Of a stretch of DNA of 64,000 bases, positions 16,550 to 25,653 are shown piece after piece. The stretch is taken from NCBI GenBank assembly GCA_964636325.1, contig CAZWRV010000025.1, forward strand, positions 1 to 64,000, written 5' to 3'. Below the pieces are notes generated by a model. It was given only the letters and a program-made list of their open reading frames with translations. It was not told where the DNA came from and made no database searches. Source of the DNA: CAZWRV01 sp964636325. GTDB taxonomy: Bacteria; Verrucomicrobiota; Lentisphaeria; Victivallales; GWF2-50-93. The stretch's first letter is position 1, and each line of letters opens with the position of its first letter. The position numbers and the translations under genes are program-made.

Positions 16550-19500
16550 ATGAGATTCCAGACCACTTTTCATCTTCTAGTCTTTGTCTCTCTTGCGGCC
16601 ATCGCTGACGCTGCAGGGGCCGGGCGGGACTTCCTTGCTGAGGCCGACAAGCTTGCAGGGCAGCCGGCCGCCGAGGTACCCGGCAGGGAACTGGACGGTC
16701 TGCTGGCGGAGTGGGCCAAGGAAGATCCTGTTGCGGCCTCGGAATGGGTTGTGCGCAAGCTGCCGGAAGGGGAGGCGCGCTACGGCGCGCTGCGCGGAAT
16801 CCTCTCCGCCTGGGCCGAGAACGACAACTCCGCCGCGTTGGAATGGGCGCAGAAGCTGCCCGCTGGAAATACGCATGACAGAGCTGTGGCCAGCGCAGTT
16901 TACGGATGGGCCCGCAAGGATCCGGCCGCCGCCGGCGAATGGCTCCTCAAGCAGCCCAAGGACAACTCCGTCGAATATGGCATCCCAAGAATTGTCTCCG
17001 CGTGGATCGAGAAGGATCCGCCGGCCGCATTCGCCTGGACGGGGAAGCTCCAGGGCCAGGCCCGCAAGAATATGATGTTCGACACCGGCTCATATTGGGC
17101 CTCCGGGGATCTCGAAGGCGCCACCGCCAGGATACTCCAGAAAGATATCGAAGCCTACCAGCGCGACAGGATTATCGTCGAGGCCGCCCATGATTGGGCC
17201 CGTAAAGACAGCGCGGCGGTGACCGCATGGGCTCTGAAGCTGCCCGAGGGAAAAACACGGGACTACGCACTAACCGGCATCGCCTCGGTGATGGCGGCTA
17301 AAGATCCGGCCGCCGCGGCCGACTGGGCGATGAAGCTCCCCGACGGCGCAGTCCGCAAGGCCGCCATGGAAATGGCGGATAGGCAGAAGAAATATCTCGG
17401 CCAGCCCAAATCTATAGATGAAAAGCTGTATTCAATCATAATCGGCAATCTCGAACTCAACGATGCCGCCGTCCAAGACGCCATGGCCCGGCTTGCCGAT
17501 GCTGCAAAAGGCGCCGACCCCGAAAAGAACGGCGTCGAGATCGAACTGAAGCTCGCACCGTCCGATCAGAGTGTCCCCAATATAACGGCGAGCCTGCAAA
17601 GTGTGACCCTCGGAACTGCGATCAGATTCATATGCCGCAAGGCCGGATTGAAGTGCTCCGTCGGCAAGGACAAAGTGGTCGTTGAAGGTGGCGGAGATGC
17701 GAAAGACGCCCAGGGCGCAGCGCCTCCGTCCTTGACCGCCGATCCTGGCACAGGTGTGATAACCATTGATACTGAACGGTATACGGCGCGTATTGACCGG
17801 GGAATTTTGACTTCACTTCACAACAAGCTCACAAAGACCGACCTGATCGGCGAAGGTACGGCTGAAACATCGCCGAACCTCCCGTTTGCGGCGTTGATTG
17901 TCCAGGAAGCTCCGCTCTCCGGTCCGGTGTTCCGGCGCCCTGTTCTAGACGGTCCGGAAAAGTCGGCGCTGTCAGTTAAAAGGCCGGGCGCACACAGGAT
18001 CGAAGTCACATATGCGGGACTGGCCGGCGACGGCAAGGACAAGAAATTCTTTGCGGCGGACCGCCTCTCCATAATCGTTTCGGTCGATGCCTCCAGCGGA
18101 GAACTCCTTGTGGAAATCGAGGGCGCGAGCGCCGACACTCCCGTGGCCGGAACGTCGTTCGCCTTCTCCGGCCTCATGCGCCGTTACGTCTGCTACAGCC
18201 CCAACGACGGCGGATATGCATCCCACGGCGACACCGAAGGCGACAAGTGGTCGCCGCTCCCCGGCGTCCGCGAATGGGCCAACAGGAACATGGCGAAACG
18301 GACCGGTTCCCTGGCCGGCGGAATCTGGTGCGCGCCGGTCTCGGTCTTCGCCGCAGAGGACAACCCCATGTCGGCCTTCTCAATCTGGTGCGAGGACGAC
18401 GAGCTTCTGCCCAAATATTATGTCGGCGGGAAAAAGTCCGTCTCATACGTATCGCTCGAATATCCGCCCTTCGACAAGTTCCGCAGCTCGCGGTCGGTGA
18501 CATGGCACGTGAACACATACTCCGGCGGCTGGACCGAGGCCGCCAAGCCGTATGCGGATTCGCTCGCGAAAAGAGGATTCACCAAGAGGCGTGCCGCCTG
18601 GGCGAAGGAGGTCTCCGTGATCGTCCAGCTCCCCGACCTCCACCCGATGTGGTGGAAGCCCCTCATGGAACTCATCCCCCTGGAGGACCGCAACCATGTG
18701 CTCCTCTACGCGAACGGATGGCGCAACCAGGACTTCGACCGCAACCACTGGGACTACACCCCGAGCCCGGGCTTCATCGAAGGCGCAAGAGGCGCCCGAG
18801 AGGCCGGATTCCGCACCCTCGTCTACCTACAGCCGATGCTCTGCTGGGGCGATGCAAGCTTCATCAGGGACCCCAACTTCCGGGAGGACGTGAAAAAAAT
18901 GCAGGCCCAATACTGCCTTGACCCGTTCGGCAGGCACAAGGTAGACTACACGGGGCTCAACAACGCCTACACACCCTGGCGCGAACTCATGCTCGGCGCA
19001 GCCCGAAACGCCGTCCTCAACTACGATGTCCAAGGAACTTACCTCGATTCGACTTTCATCTTCCTCCCCGACGGACGCGGCAGGATCGGCGGAATGACAT
19101 CCTACGAGGGCATCCACAGATACATCGAGGAGCTGAGAAGGCTAAGCCAGGACATCTTCATGGGCACCGAATATCCGAACGAGCTCATGGCCTGGGGCAC
19201 GGACTTCGGCCTCCACACCGGCCTGGAATGGGCGCAGGGCTACGAGAAGAGCAAGGCGCGCAATTCCCACCCCATCTACAATTATCTGTTCCGAGATGTG
19301 ATGGTCACCATGAACCACGCCAACTTCCCTGCGCGCAAGCACTACCACCTCATGGAGGAGATTGCGGAACGCACCGGCCAGGTCGCGGCGATGTGCTACG
19401 ACGACGTCGCCATGCTCAAGCTGGACAATCCGGACAGGCGCCTCTGGACCGAAAAGGCCAGGCTCTTCGCGCGCCGCGGCCTCCGACCCTACTATCCCGA

Positions 19501-20140
19501 CACCTGGGAGCCGGGCGTCATGAGCTATCTTAAGGCCGAGGATGGAACTGTCTTCGCATACGAGGAGACCGACTACGGCTCGAAGCTCGTTGAACGCGCC
19601 AAGGACAAGCCGCTTGTCCATTATGCCAGGGTCTGGGGCAGATCTTCCTTCAAGACCGGCGACTGCGAGATGCTGGACTGGATCGGCCAGGCCGACGACG
19701 GAACATGGATCGGACTCGTCCCCGACAACGGCTACGTCCTCATGCCGAGGCAGGACACGAAACCGGCGTTCAGAATCACCCAGCTGCCGGAAGGCGTCCA
19801 GATAAAGTCCCATAGCATCAAGCAGAAAGGGGTGGCGTTCCAGCTCATGAAGGAAAAAACCAAGGATGCGTCCGCTCCCACGCCCGACGCACTCGGGAAA
19901 ACCGTCAACGTCACAATACGCTTCCGCTCCCCCGAAAAGCCGACGGACATCAAGACCGAGTCAAGCAGGCGCGACGCGAAAAAGCTCCTTTCGGACAAGA
20001 AGGACGACGTGGGCCTCGACGCCGACATGCTTTCCGACACCCTTCTCGGCCTCAAGGAAATCCCCGGCGCGCAGAACCCCGACGGTCCCGAATACGAGGC
20101 CGCCGTCCCGCTCAACGAGGAAGTCGAAGTCGTGTATTGA
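16550..20140 (+). CDS. very large secreted protein: helical repeats + STN-like domain + DUF6259-like glycoside hydrolase
   Basis: 1196 aa with a signal peptide (residues 1-22). Residues about 45-280 contain at least six imperfect 30-35-residue helical repeats with the pattern W-x-x-x-DP-AA-x-x-W-x-x-KLP-x-G-x-x-R. Residues about 320-375 resemble a secretin/TonB short N-terminal (STN) fold (ITASLQSVTLGTAIRFICRK...VVVEG). From about 400 to 1100 the sequence looks like a DUF6259-type glycosidase: a beta-sandwich then a TIM-barrel with GTYLDST (Asp about 833) and GTEYPNE (Glu about 874) as candidate catalytic acids. No partner gene is adjacent. The three-part architecture is seen; activity and exact family are inferred. 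Confidence 0.65.
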   Translation: MRFQTTFHLLVFVSLAAIADAAGAGRDFLAEADKLAGQPAAEVPGRELDGLLAEWAKEDPVAASEWVVRKLPEGEARYGALRGILSAWAENDNSAALEWAQKLPAGNTHDRAVASAVYGWARKDPAAAGEWLLKQPKDNSVEYGIPRIVSAWIEKDPPAAFAWTGKLQGQARKNMMFDTGSYWASGDLEGATARILQKDIEAYQRDRIIVEAAHDWARKDSAAVTAWALKLPEGKTRDYALTGIASVMAAKDPAAAADWAMKLPDGAVRKAAMEMADRQKKYLGQPKSIDEKLYSIIIGNLELNDAAVQDAMARLADAAKGADPEKNGVEIELKLAPSDQSVPNITASLQSVTLGTAIRFICRKAGLKCSVGKDKVVVEGGGDAKDAQGAAPPSLTADPGTGVITIDTERYTARIDRGILTSLHNKLTKTDLIGEGTAETSPNLPFAALIVQEAPLSGPVFRRPVLDGPEKSALSVKRPGAHRIEVTYAGLAGDGKDKKFFAADRLSIIVSVDASSGELLVEIEGASADTPVAGTSFAFSGLMRRYVCYSPNDGGYASHGDTEGDKWSPLPGVREWANRNMAKRTGSLAGGIWCAPVSVFAAEDNPMSAFSIWCEDDELLPKYYVGGKKSVSYVSLEYPPFDKFRSSRSVTWHVNTYSGGWTEAAKPYADSLAKRGFTKRRAAWAKEVSVIVQLPDLHPMWWKPLMELIPLEDRNHVLLYANGWRNQDFDRNHWDYTPSPGFIEGARGAREAGFRTLVYLQPMLCWGDASFIRDPNFREDVKKMQAQYCLDPFGRHKVDYTGLNNAYTPWRELMLGAARNAVLNYDVQGTYLDSTFIFLPDGRGRIGGMTSYEGIHRYIEELRRLSQDIFMGTEYPNELMAWGTDFGLHTGLEWAQGYEKSKARNSHPIYNYLFRDVMVTMNHANFPARKHYHLMEEIAERTGQVAAMCYDDVAMLKLDNPDRRLWTEKARLFARRGLRPYYPDTWEPGVMSYLKAEDGTVFAYEETDYGSKLVERAKDKPLVHYARVWGRSSFKTGDCEMLDWIGQADDGTWIGLVPDNGYVLMPRQDTKPAFRITQLPEGVQIKSHSIKQKGVAFQLMKEKTKDASAPTPDALGKTVNVTIRFRSPEKPTDIKTESSRRDAKKLLSDKKDDVGLDADMLSDTLLGLKEIPGAQNPDGPEYEAAVPLNEEVEVVY

Positions 20141-20244
20141 TTGATATCGGCTTCCTCACGTTGGAGACCGCGAAGCAGGCATGCACGTCTTCGGTCATGC
20201 CGGCCACTTCTTTTTTAGCCCCTGGAGATCAGGTGTAAGGCGCG

Positions 20245-20370
20245 TTCGACAGGCTGCCCGATGAGTTCGCCAGGCTGGAGGCCAATATCCGGCGGGCCAA
20301 GACCGAAGCTCTGACGGAGGACGAGGCGCGCATCGCAGTCGTCAGGTATGAATTCAGCAAAATGGCGTAG
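20245..20370 (+). pseudogene. C-terminal gene remnant ending in hairpin copy B
   Basis: An open stretch without a start codon encodes FDRLPDEFARLEANIRRAK and TEALTEDEARIAVVR, then runs into hairpin copy B, which supplies the last residues and the TAG stop (20368-20370). Codon use looks real but nothing upstream of the TAA at about 20240 is recognisable. Confidence 0.35.
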
Positions 20371-20389
20371 TTTGCTGAATTCATACCTG
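20343..20389 (+). repeat. GCGTAG-loop hairpin, copy B (perfect 19-bp stem)
   Basis: CAGGTATGAATTCAGCAAA (20343-20361), loop ATGGCGTAG (20362-20370), and a fully complementary right arm (20371-20389). Confidence 0.8.
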
Positions 20390-20427
20390 GCTTCTTTGAG
20401 GGCCTCGTCCAGCGTCTTTATCATGTC

Positions 20428-20862
20428 TTATATATCTTGGTCGTCGGGGGTGATTTCGAGTATCCTTCGGTAGACCTTCAGCGCGGCGTCAGGGTCGTTG
20501 GCCTTGATGAGCAGCATCGCCTTCTGGTTCAAATAGACTCGGTTGTCCGGCTGCTTGGAGATGAGATAGTCGAGGTTTTCCAGCGCCTCCTTGAACATTT
20601 CCTTCTTGGCATAGAGATCAGCCAGCCCTGCATACCCGCCGTCTGCCTCCTCGAAGTACAGTAGTTTTGTTTGGAGCTTCAGCGCCTCGACGGCCTCATC
20701 GAACCTGTTGTTCGCCGCCAGCGCCATGGCATAGAGCGAAATTATCCGCGCCTGCTTGCGGGCGTCCTCGTCCTTCCACAGCTTCTCCATGAGCTGCGTC
20801 CTTTCCGGCGGTGAGTCGTCTGGCGATCCGGAGTTGAGTCTTATCTGATTCGTTTCTATGCT
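20428..20862 (-). pseudogene. TPR protein truncated at its 5' end by a repeat element
   Basis: The readable part from ATG 20790 is 120 aa with at least two tetratricopeptide repeats (AAALANNRFDEAVEAL; KEMFKEALENLDYLISKQP; LIKANDPDAALKVYRRILEITP). The frame is open and coding-like upstream (PDDSPPERTQL) but runs into an in-frame TAA inside the terminal repeat of the MITE-like element at 20857-21127, so the original N-terminus has been lost. A following short frame (MIKTLDEALKEA, from 20424) runs straight into hairpin copy B. The locus is probably dead. Confidence 0.5.
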
Positions 20863-21127
20863 TTAGGCTGAAAATTGCGCATTTTGACTGCGGAGATTTT
20901 GGAATTTGCTTCGCATTCTGAGAGACCGCCGATACCGGGGTATCGAAGGTTCTCGAAGGGTGCGGAGCAAAAACAGAAGGACGTAACCTTATCGCGGCGA
21001 GCATCTTTGGGCCGTATTTTTCCGTTCCTTCCTCGGACGACATTCATGTCGCCACTCGGTCGGAACAAAAAAATCCAATCCCAAATCTCGCCCGTCAAAA
21101 TGTCAATTTTCACGCTAAGTGAGTATA
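20857..21127. mobile_element. MITE-like element, copy 1
   Basis: About 271 bases closely similar to 26453-26726, same orientation. Outer ends are the family's terminal inverted repeats (TTTAGGCTGAAAA at one end; TTTCACGCTAAGTGAGTATA at the other). Internal palindromes include CGATACCGGGGTATCG-like (here near 20929) and CGACATTCATGTCG. The left tip is slightly eroded. It truncates the TPR gene. Confidence 0.75.
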
Positions 21128-21166
21128 ACATGGGGCTGCGGCGGAGGATTCCCCGTGGGATATCCT

Positions 21167-21568
21167 CTATATCCAGTTCTCCACAATCAGTCCTTCTATG
21201 CCTGTGAAATGCCGGACATTGCCGGTGACAAGCGTCATGTCGGTGGCAAGCGCGGTCGCGGCGATCTGCATGTCCGCGAACTGTCGTGTGATTCCCGCCT
21301 TCTCGGAAGCGCACCTTATCCTGCCGCATATGTAGGCGGCCTTCGAGTCGAATACGAGCACGTTCACGTTGGGCAGGAGCACCTGCTCCAGATTCTTCAT
21401 GTGATGCTCCGGATGCTGGCTCCTAAGCGCCCCGTAGACTATCTCTGAAACAGTTACCGTGGAGATGAACTGCTGTCCTGACGATACTGATTCGAGCCTG
21501 TCAAGAAGCCTTCGCGAAGGCTTTCTTTTGAGGATGTTGCAAATGGTATCGGTGTCAAAGAGATACAT
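21167..21568 (-). CDS. vapC: PIN-domain toxin, VapC family
   Basis: 133 aa starting MYLFDTDTICN (ATG 21568 behind GGAGG). Acidic residues of the PIN nuclease site are visible: DTD near the N-terminus, VSEIVYG, ADMQIAATAL and TGNVRHF. VapC proteins cleave tRNA or rRNA and are neutralised by a cognate antitoxin. The gene overlaps the end of the antitoxin gene by 14 bases, the usual operon order. The pair sits between a MITE-like element and an integrase remnant, a typical mobile context. Confidence 0.85.
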   Translation of the reverse strand: MYLFDTDTICNILKRKPSRRLLDRLESVSSGQQFISTVTVSEIVYGALRSQHPEHHMKNLEQVLLPNVNVLVFDSKAAYICGRIRCASEKAGITRQFADMQIAATALATDMTLVTGNVRHFTGIEGLIVENWI

Positions 21569-21830
21569 GCCTGCCACCTCCGCCCTTCCTCGCCCGTGCG
21601 AGATTCCCGGATATTTCCTCGAAACTGCGCCATTTCCCGGCCGCCTCCAGAAGCCCCTTCTTCTCCTTCTCCTGGCCTAGCGACCTGAAGTCCTCGATGT
21701 TGACGAGGGCCGCCACCGGCCTGCTCCGCCTAGTTATGACGAAACTCTCGTGCCCGTGCTCCACCTTCGCAATGAAGTCCGAGAGCCTTGTCTTCATCTC
21801 CGCCACCGGCACTTCTGTTCCGGACCGCAT
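21555..21830 (-). CDS. Phd/YefM-family antitoxin
   Basis: 91 aa. The N-terminal VPVAEMKTRLSDFIAKVEHGHESFVITRRSRPVAALVNIEDF region (in pieces: MKTRLSDFI, ESFVITRR, PVAALVNIEDF) is the Phd/YefM DNA-binding fold. The C-terminal helix GKWRSFEEISGNLARARK is the likely toxin-wrapping part. AGAGGTGG precedes the ATG at 21830, and an inverted repeat (21858-21880) upstream is a candidate operator for autorepression. Confidence 0.8.
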   Translation of the reverse strand: MRSGTEVPVAEMKTRLSDFIAKVEHGHESFVITRRSRPVAALVNIEDFRSLGQEKEKKGLLEAAGKWRSFEEISGNLARARKGGGGRHVSL

Positions 21831-21857
21831 GATTCCACCTCTTTTTATAATATGGTT

Positions 21858-21880
21858 GTTATGACTATAATGACCATAAC
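21858..21880. promoter_or_regulatory. palindromic operator of the VapC/antitoxin operon
   Basis: GTTATG (21858-21863) and CATAAC (21875-21880) flank an AT-rich centre that contains TATAGT/TATAAT-like boxes on the minus strand, 28-50 bases upstream of the antitoxin start. Confidence 0.45.
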
Positions 21881-22014
21881 ATAATGCGGGGAGTGCGGCC
21901 GGTCAAGAAGGATATTCTACGAACCGCGTATTTTATGCAAAACGTCAGAATGATTTAGACGGGATTTCAGGATGCCAGGAAGTTCGAACTATAATTTCCA
22001 TCTGGTTAGTCCTG

Positions 22015-22471
22015 TTATCTTGTCAGATTTGTCTTCCCATATATTTCGATGATTCGTCCGCCTATCTTGTCGAGATTCCGCTCCTGCCGAGCGTCTTCTC
22101 GAGTTTTCCCGCAATGCCCGGCGAATCGAACTCCTTCTCGACATTCCTGCGAACTTCGCAGTTTCGGCGGGAGTCTTTTGAAGATTGCTTTATAGAAAGA
22201 CTGGGTTGGCTCGCTGGGCCTTTTGTAGTCCGCCGTCAGCCCCGCCCATATTCCATGTGCCTGCTCAATCTTGATTCTGGTGTTTTCCCTGCCGGTGACC
22301 TCGGCGGTCATTGAGTAGCCTATTTCCCTCCCAATCTCGCCGACATGGGCTTCTGTTTTTGCAAGTGTCGTTGAGGCTATCTGCGCGTTGACGGCTGCTT
22401 CGGCTATTTCCGTGGCCTTGTCCTTGTCAGTCGTCTTAATGGAAATCCAACTGTCGCGGTTATCCATGCGC

Positions 22472-22473
<2 letters not shown>
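22015..22473 (-). pseudogene. probable N-terminal fragment of a tyrosine recombinase, inverted
   Basis: A 152-codon frame whose first about 100 residues (DSWISIKTTDKDKATEIAEAA, then TRIKIEQAHGIWAGLTADY) resemble the N-terminal arm and core-binding region of phage-type integrases. No catalytic domain follows. Its start abuts, head to head, the C-terminal integrase fragment on the opposite strand (22472-22720) with ATGCGCAT at the junction. The recombinase identity is tentative. Confidence 0.35.
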
Positions 22474-22777
<304 letters not shown>

Positions 22778-22855
22778 ATGAGAAGAATTACTGACCAATC
22801 TACACAGGTTTGCGGATTTCGCAAATCAGAAATGGCATTACTGCGAAAATATCTG

Positions 22856-23518
22856 TCAACCCTGCTTTTTCAAGGATATGACTACGCTCTTTAGATTGGG
22901 GTTGTCGGTCTCCCTGCTCTCCGTGATGATTTCGTCGTCGTCCTTGAGCGTGATGTGGACGATCCTGCGCTGGTGCGAGTTCATTGGAGGTAGCGTGACG
23001 GGTTCGCCCCATCTCTTGACTTCCTTGGATGCGTCAAGGGCCTGCTGCCTGATGGTCTCGTCGTCTCCGGGGGAATGCCTGTCGCGCCTGCGCTGGTGCC
23101 CTCCGTCCCTGTTGTCGAGCCTTTCTCTGGCGTCTTCCTGCCTTCCGTCCCTGCCGCCGTCTCTTCCATCCCTTCCGTCCCTGCCGCCGTCCCTGACGTC
23201 GCGGCCGCGCCGTCTTCCTTCGCCGTCGCCATGGAAGCCCGGCTTCTTGGAGTAGCCTTCGACGTCGACGGTGATTTTGGGGATGCTGTCGTCGCCCTTC
23301 TGCATCATCTTGTTGATGAGGAGCTGGAGGTCGTCCAGTGTCTTGCCTTTTCTGCCGATGATTCTTCCGGCGTCCTCGCTGACGGCTATCAGGGCGATCC
23401 TGTCGTTTCTGATCTCGCTTTTCACTGAAGCTTCAAGGCCGAGATAGTCGAGCATTGTAGCCAGGGTTGTCGTCGCCTTCCTGATCTTGTCTTCCGAGAT
23501 TGTGATGTTCTCTTCCAT
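22856..23518 (-). CDS. jag: Jag/KhpB RNA-binding protein (KH + R3H)
   Basis: 220 aa. An N-terminal Jag-like segment (ISEDKIRKATTTLATMLDYLGLEA in parts), a KH domain with the GxxG loop in GRIIGRKGKTLDDLQ, and a C-terminal R3H-like segment with MNSHQRRIVH. Between them is an unusual 60-residue Arg/Gly/Asp low-complexity insert. Jag/KhpB binds RNA, often with KhpA, and affects cell elongation. It is directly downstream of yidC on the minus strand (55-base gap), the conserved rpmH-rnpA-yidD-yidC-jag order. Confidence 0.9.
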   Translation of the reverse strand: MEENITISEDKIRKATTTLATMLDYLGLEASVKSEIRNDRIALIAVSEDAGRIIGRKGKTLDDLQLLINKMMQKGDDSIPKITVDVEGYSKKPGFHGDGEGRRRGRDVRDGGRDGRDGRDGGRDGRQEDARERLDNRDGGHQRRRDRHSPGDDETIRQQALDASKEVKRWGEPVTLPPMNSHQRRIVHITLKDDDEIITESRETDNPNLKSVVISLKKQG

Positions 23519-23573
23519 TTTTTCCTCCTTGTGGAAAATTATCCGTGTGTTTTATCTGATTTGCGTTCCGGCC

Positions 23574-25373
23574 TCAGGCCTTGCCTGCGGCGAGTTCCAG
23601 CTCCTTTTCCTTCCTGTCGCGGTATTTGTTGTGCAGGAGTTGTAAGATACTTACTGTCTGGCTGATTGTCCAGTATAGAGTGAGTCCGGAGGGGAGGCTG
23701 TAGAGTATGAAGAGCATGATGAAGGGCATCATGAGCATCATCTTCTGCTGTATGGGATCGGCCATCGTGGGCGTCAGCTTCTGCTGAATGAACATCGTTG
23801 CGGTCATGAGCAGGATGAGCGGGTTCAGCGGCAGGTCGGCGACGCCGGGGATGGGGATCGAGAAGACCGTGTCCGGCTTCGCGAGGTCGGCGGCCCAGAG
23901 GAAAGGGGCGTGGCGCAGCTCGATGGCGCCGTCGAGGGTGTTGTAGAGGGCGAGGAATACCGGGAGCTGGAGGAGTATGGGGAGGCATCCGGTGACGGGA
24001 TTGACCTTGTGCTCCTTGTACAGCTGCATTGTCTTCGCGTTCATCTTCTGGGGGTCGTCCTTGTATTTGACCCGGAGCTCCTGGACCAGGGGCTGTATCT
24101 TCTGCATCTTCTTCATCGAGACGTTGGCCCATTCGGAAGCGGGCCAGAAGATCAGTCTGACTAGGAGGGTTAGCAGGATGATGCTGCCCCCGTAGTTGGC
24201 GCAATATTTGTTGAACCATATGAGGCATTTTAGAAGGATCTGCGAGAGCGGTTCAAGCCATTTCCACCCGAGGTGCATGACTTCCGTAGTGTTGGGGCCG
24301 AGCCCGCCGAGCGTTCCGAGCTCCTTCGGGCCGGCGAAGAACTTGAACTTCTTTGTGAAAGAGCAGCCTGTGTCCACGGAAAACTCCTCCGTTATGCCGG
24401 TGGTAGAAAGAACGGAGCATTCGACGTCCTTGCCGGCGGCGTCCTTCATGTTGAACTTTGCCGACGACATTATGCTTCCATTGGCGAAGGGTGCCTCGGG
24501 GATCAGCATGGATGCGAAATATTTATTGGAGACGCTGATCCATGCAGCGGGATTCTCCTTTTTTATGGAGAAGGGCTTCTTTTCCGGAGCCTGGGAGAAT
24601 ACCGAACTGGTTCCTGCGAGGCATCTGTCGATATACTGGTAGTCCCTGTATGCGACATCGCCTGTCAGCATCATAATTGGAGGCATCGAGCCTGCGCTTA
24701 CCTTGAGGGATTCGAGAAGGATGGGCTTCTTGCTGTCGGAGTTTTCGACTGTGACGTCGTATGACAGCGTGTATTTGCACATGTCGTACCAGCGCTGGAT
24801 GATCCTGACGGCGGCGGATCCGGCGCGGAAGTCCCTGCGGACTTCGACGGATGCGTCGTCGGCGTCGCATTCGACGGCAGTGAGGATCCAATCTTCCGGA
24901 AGGATGACTTCTAGCGTTCCCGGCAAAATCCCTTTGAGCAGGGGATTGTCGGCGATCTCGACGCGGGTCTTTCCGTCGGCCTTGAAGTGTTTGAGGAGCA
25001 GTATGGACTTGACCGTGCCTGTCATGGGATCAACGGTCATCTCGACCGTCTCGCTTGAGAGCTTCTGGGGCGGAATCTGCTTTATTTCCGGTTTCTCGAC
25101 CGGGGGTAGGTCCTTTTTAATGGAATCCTCAACGGGCGGCTGCGAGTCCGGCCTGCCGGAGCCTTCGTCGCCGCGGGGGGGCGGCACTTCTTTAACCGGC
25201 AGAGGTGCCTGGTCCGGCTTCTGCGCCGGCGCTCCGGCACCTGCCTCCTTGCCGCCGTCGGGGGGCTGAGCCTGAGGCTGGGTCTTGAATATATAAGGCC
25301 ATGCGAAGAGGAGGAGCATGCAGATGGAAAGGGCGACAATGGTCTCCTTGTCGAGTTTGAGGCCGGAATTCAT
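23574..25373 (-). CDS. yidC: membrane protein insertase YidC
   Basis: 599 aa from ATG 25373 (MNSGLKLDKETIVAL), chosen over the longer frame from 25511 because a first transmembrane helix follows immediately and the extension overlaps yidD. Next come a Pro/Lys-rich linker (about 35-95), the periplasmic P1 domain typical of Gram-negative YidC, and the conserved five-helix insertase core with KYKDDPQKMNAKTMQLYKEH and NPVTGCLPILLQLPVFLALY. It inserts membrane proteins with or without Sec. P1 presence supports a diderm envelope. Confidence 0.95.
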   Translation of the reverse strand: MNSGLKLDKETIVALSICMLLLFAWPYIFKTQPQAQPPDGGKEAGAGAPAQKPDQAPLPVKEVPPPRGDEGSGRPDSQPPVEDSIKKDLPPVEKPEIKQIPPQKLSSETVEMTVDPMTGTVKSILLLKHFKADGKTRVEIADNPLLKGILPGTLEVILPEDWILTAVECDADDASVEVRRDFRAGSAAVRIIQRWYDMCKYTLSYDVTVENSDSKKPILLESLKVSAGSMPPIMMLTGDVAYRDYQYIDRCLAGTSSVFSQAPEKKPFSIKKENPAAWISVSNKYFASMLIPEAPFANGSIMSSAKFNMKDAAGKDVECSVLSTTGITEEFSVDTGCSFTKKFKFFAGPKELGTLGGLGPNTTEVMHLGWKWLEPLSQILLKCLIWFNKYCANYGGSIILLTLLVRLIFWPASEWANVSMKKMQKIQPLVQELRVKYKDDPQKMNAKTMQLYKEHKVNPVTGCLPILLQLPVFLALYNTLDGAIELRHAPFLWAADLAKPDTVFSIPIPGVADLPLNPLILLMTATMFIQQKLTPTMADPIQQKMMLMMPFIMLFILYSLPSGLTLYWTISQTVSILQLLHNKYRDRKEKELELAAGKA

Positions 25374-25380
25374 CAGTCTA

Positions 25381-25653
25381 TCAGTCCTTCCTGCGTGTGT
25401 TGAAGGCGGACAGGAAGCTCTCTTCCGGGACCGGATCGTATCCGGATCTGCAGAAAGGATTGCATCTGAGGAGCCTGTACGCCGAGTAGAGGCTTCCGAC
25501 GATGACTCCATGCTTAAGGATTGCAGCCTGGGCGTAGTCGGAGCATGTCGGCGTGAAACGGCAGCACGGGATTATCAATGGGGAGATGAAATATTTGTAG
25601 AACCGTATCGGCAGAACCACCGTCCGCCTGGCCGCGTCGCTTATCTTACCCAT
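25381..25653 (-). CDS. yidD: membrane protein insertion efficiency factor YidD
   Basis: 90 aa with the diagnostic RFYKYFISPLI, CRFTPTCSDYAQAAI and RLLRCNPFCRSGYDPVP. YidD aids YidC-dependent insertion. It overlaps the 3' end of rnpA by 13 bases and ends eight bases before the yidC start, a tight operon. Confidence 0.95.
   Translation of the reverse strand: MGKISDAARRTVVLPIRFYKYFISPLIIPCCRFTPTCSDYAQAAILKHGVIVGSLYSAYRLLRCNPFCRSGYDPVPEESFLSAFNTRRKD

Noticed and set aside
16399..16608. Short frame spanning hairpin copy D before the large glycosidase gene
   Set aside because: It translates repeat sequence and overlaps the start of the real gene in another frame.
20856..21329. Long minus-strand frame through MITE-like copy 1, similar to a frame in copy 2
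   Set aside because: The shared frame is broken by a length change in copy 3 and absent from copy 4; sequence similarity follows the DNA repeat, not a protein.
23075..23428. Plus-strand frame rich in Val/Pro/Ser opposite jag
   Set aside because: It is the antisense shadow of the Arg/Gly/Asp low-complexity insert of Jag.
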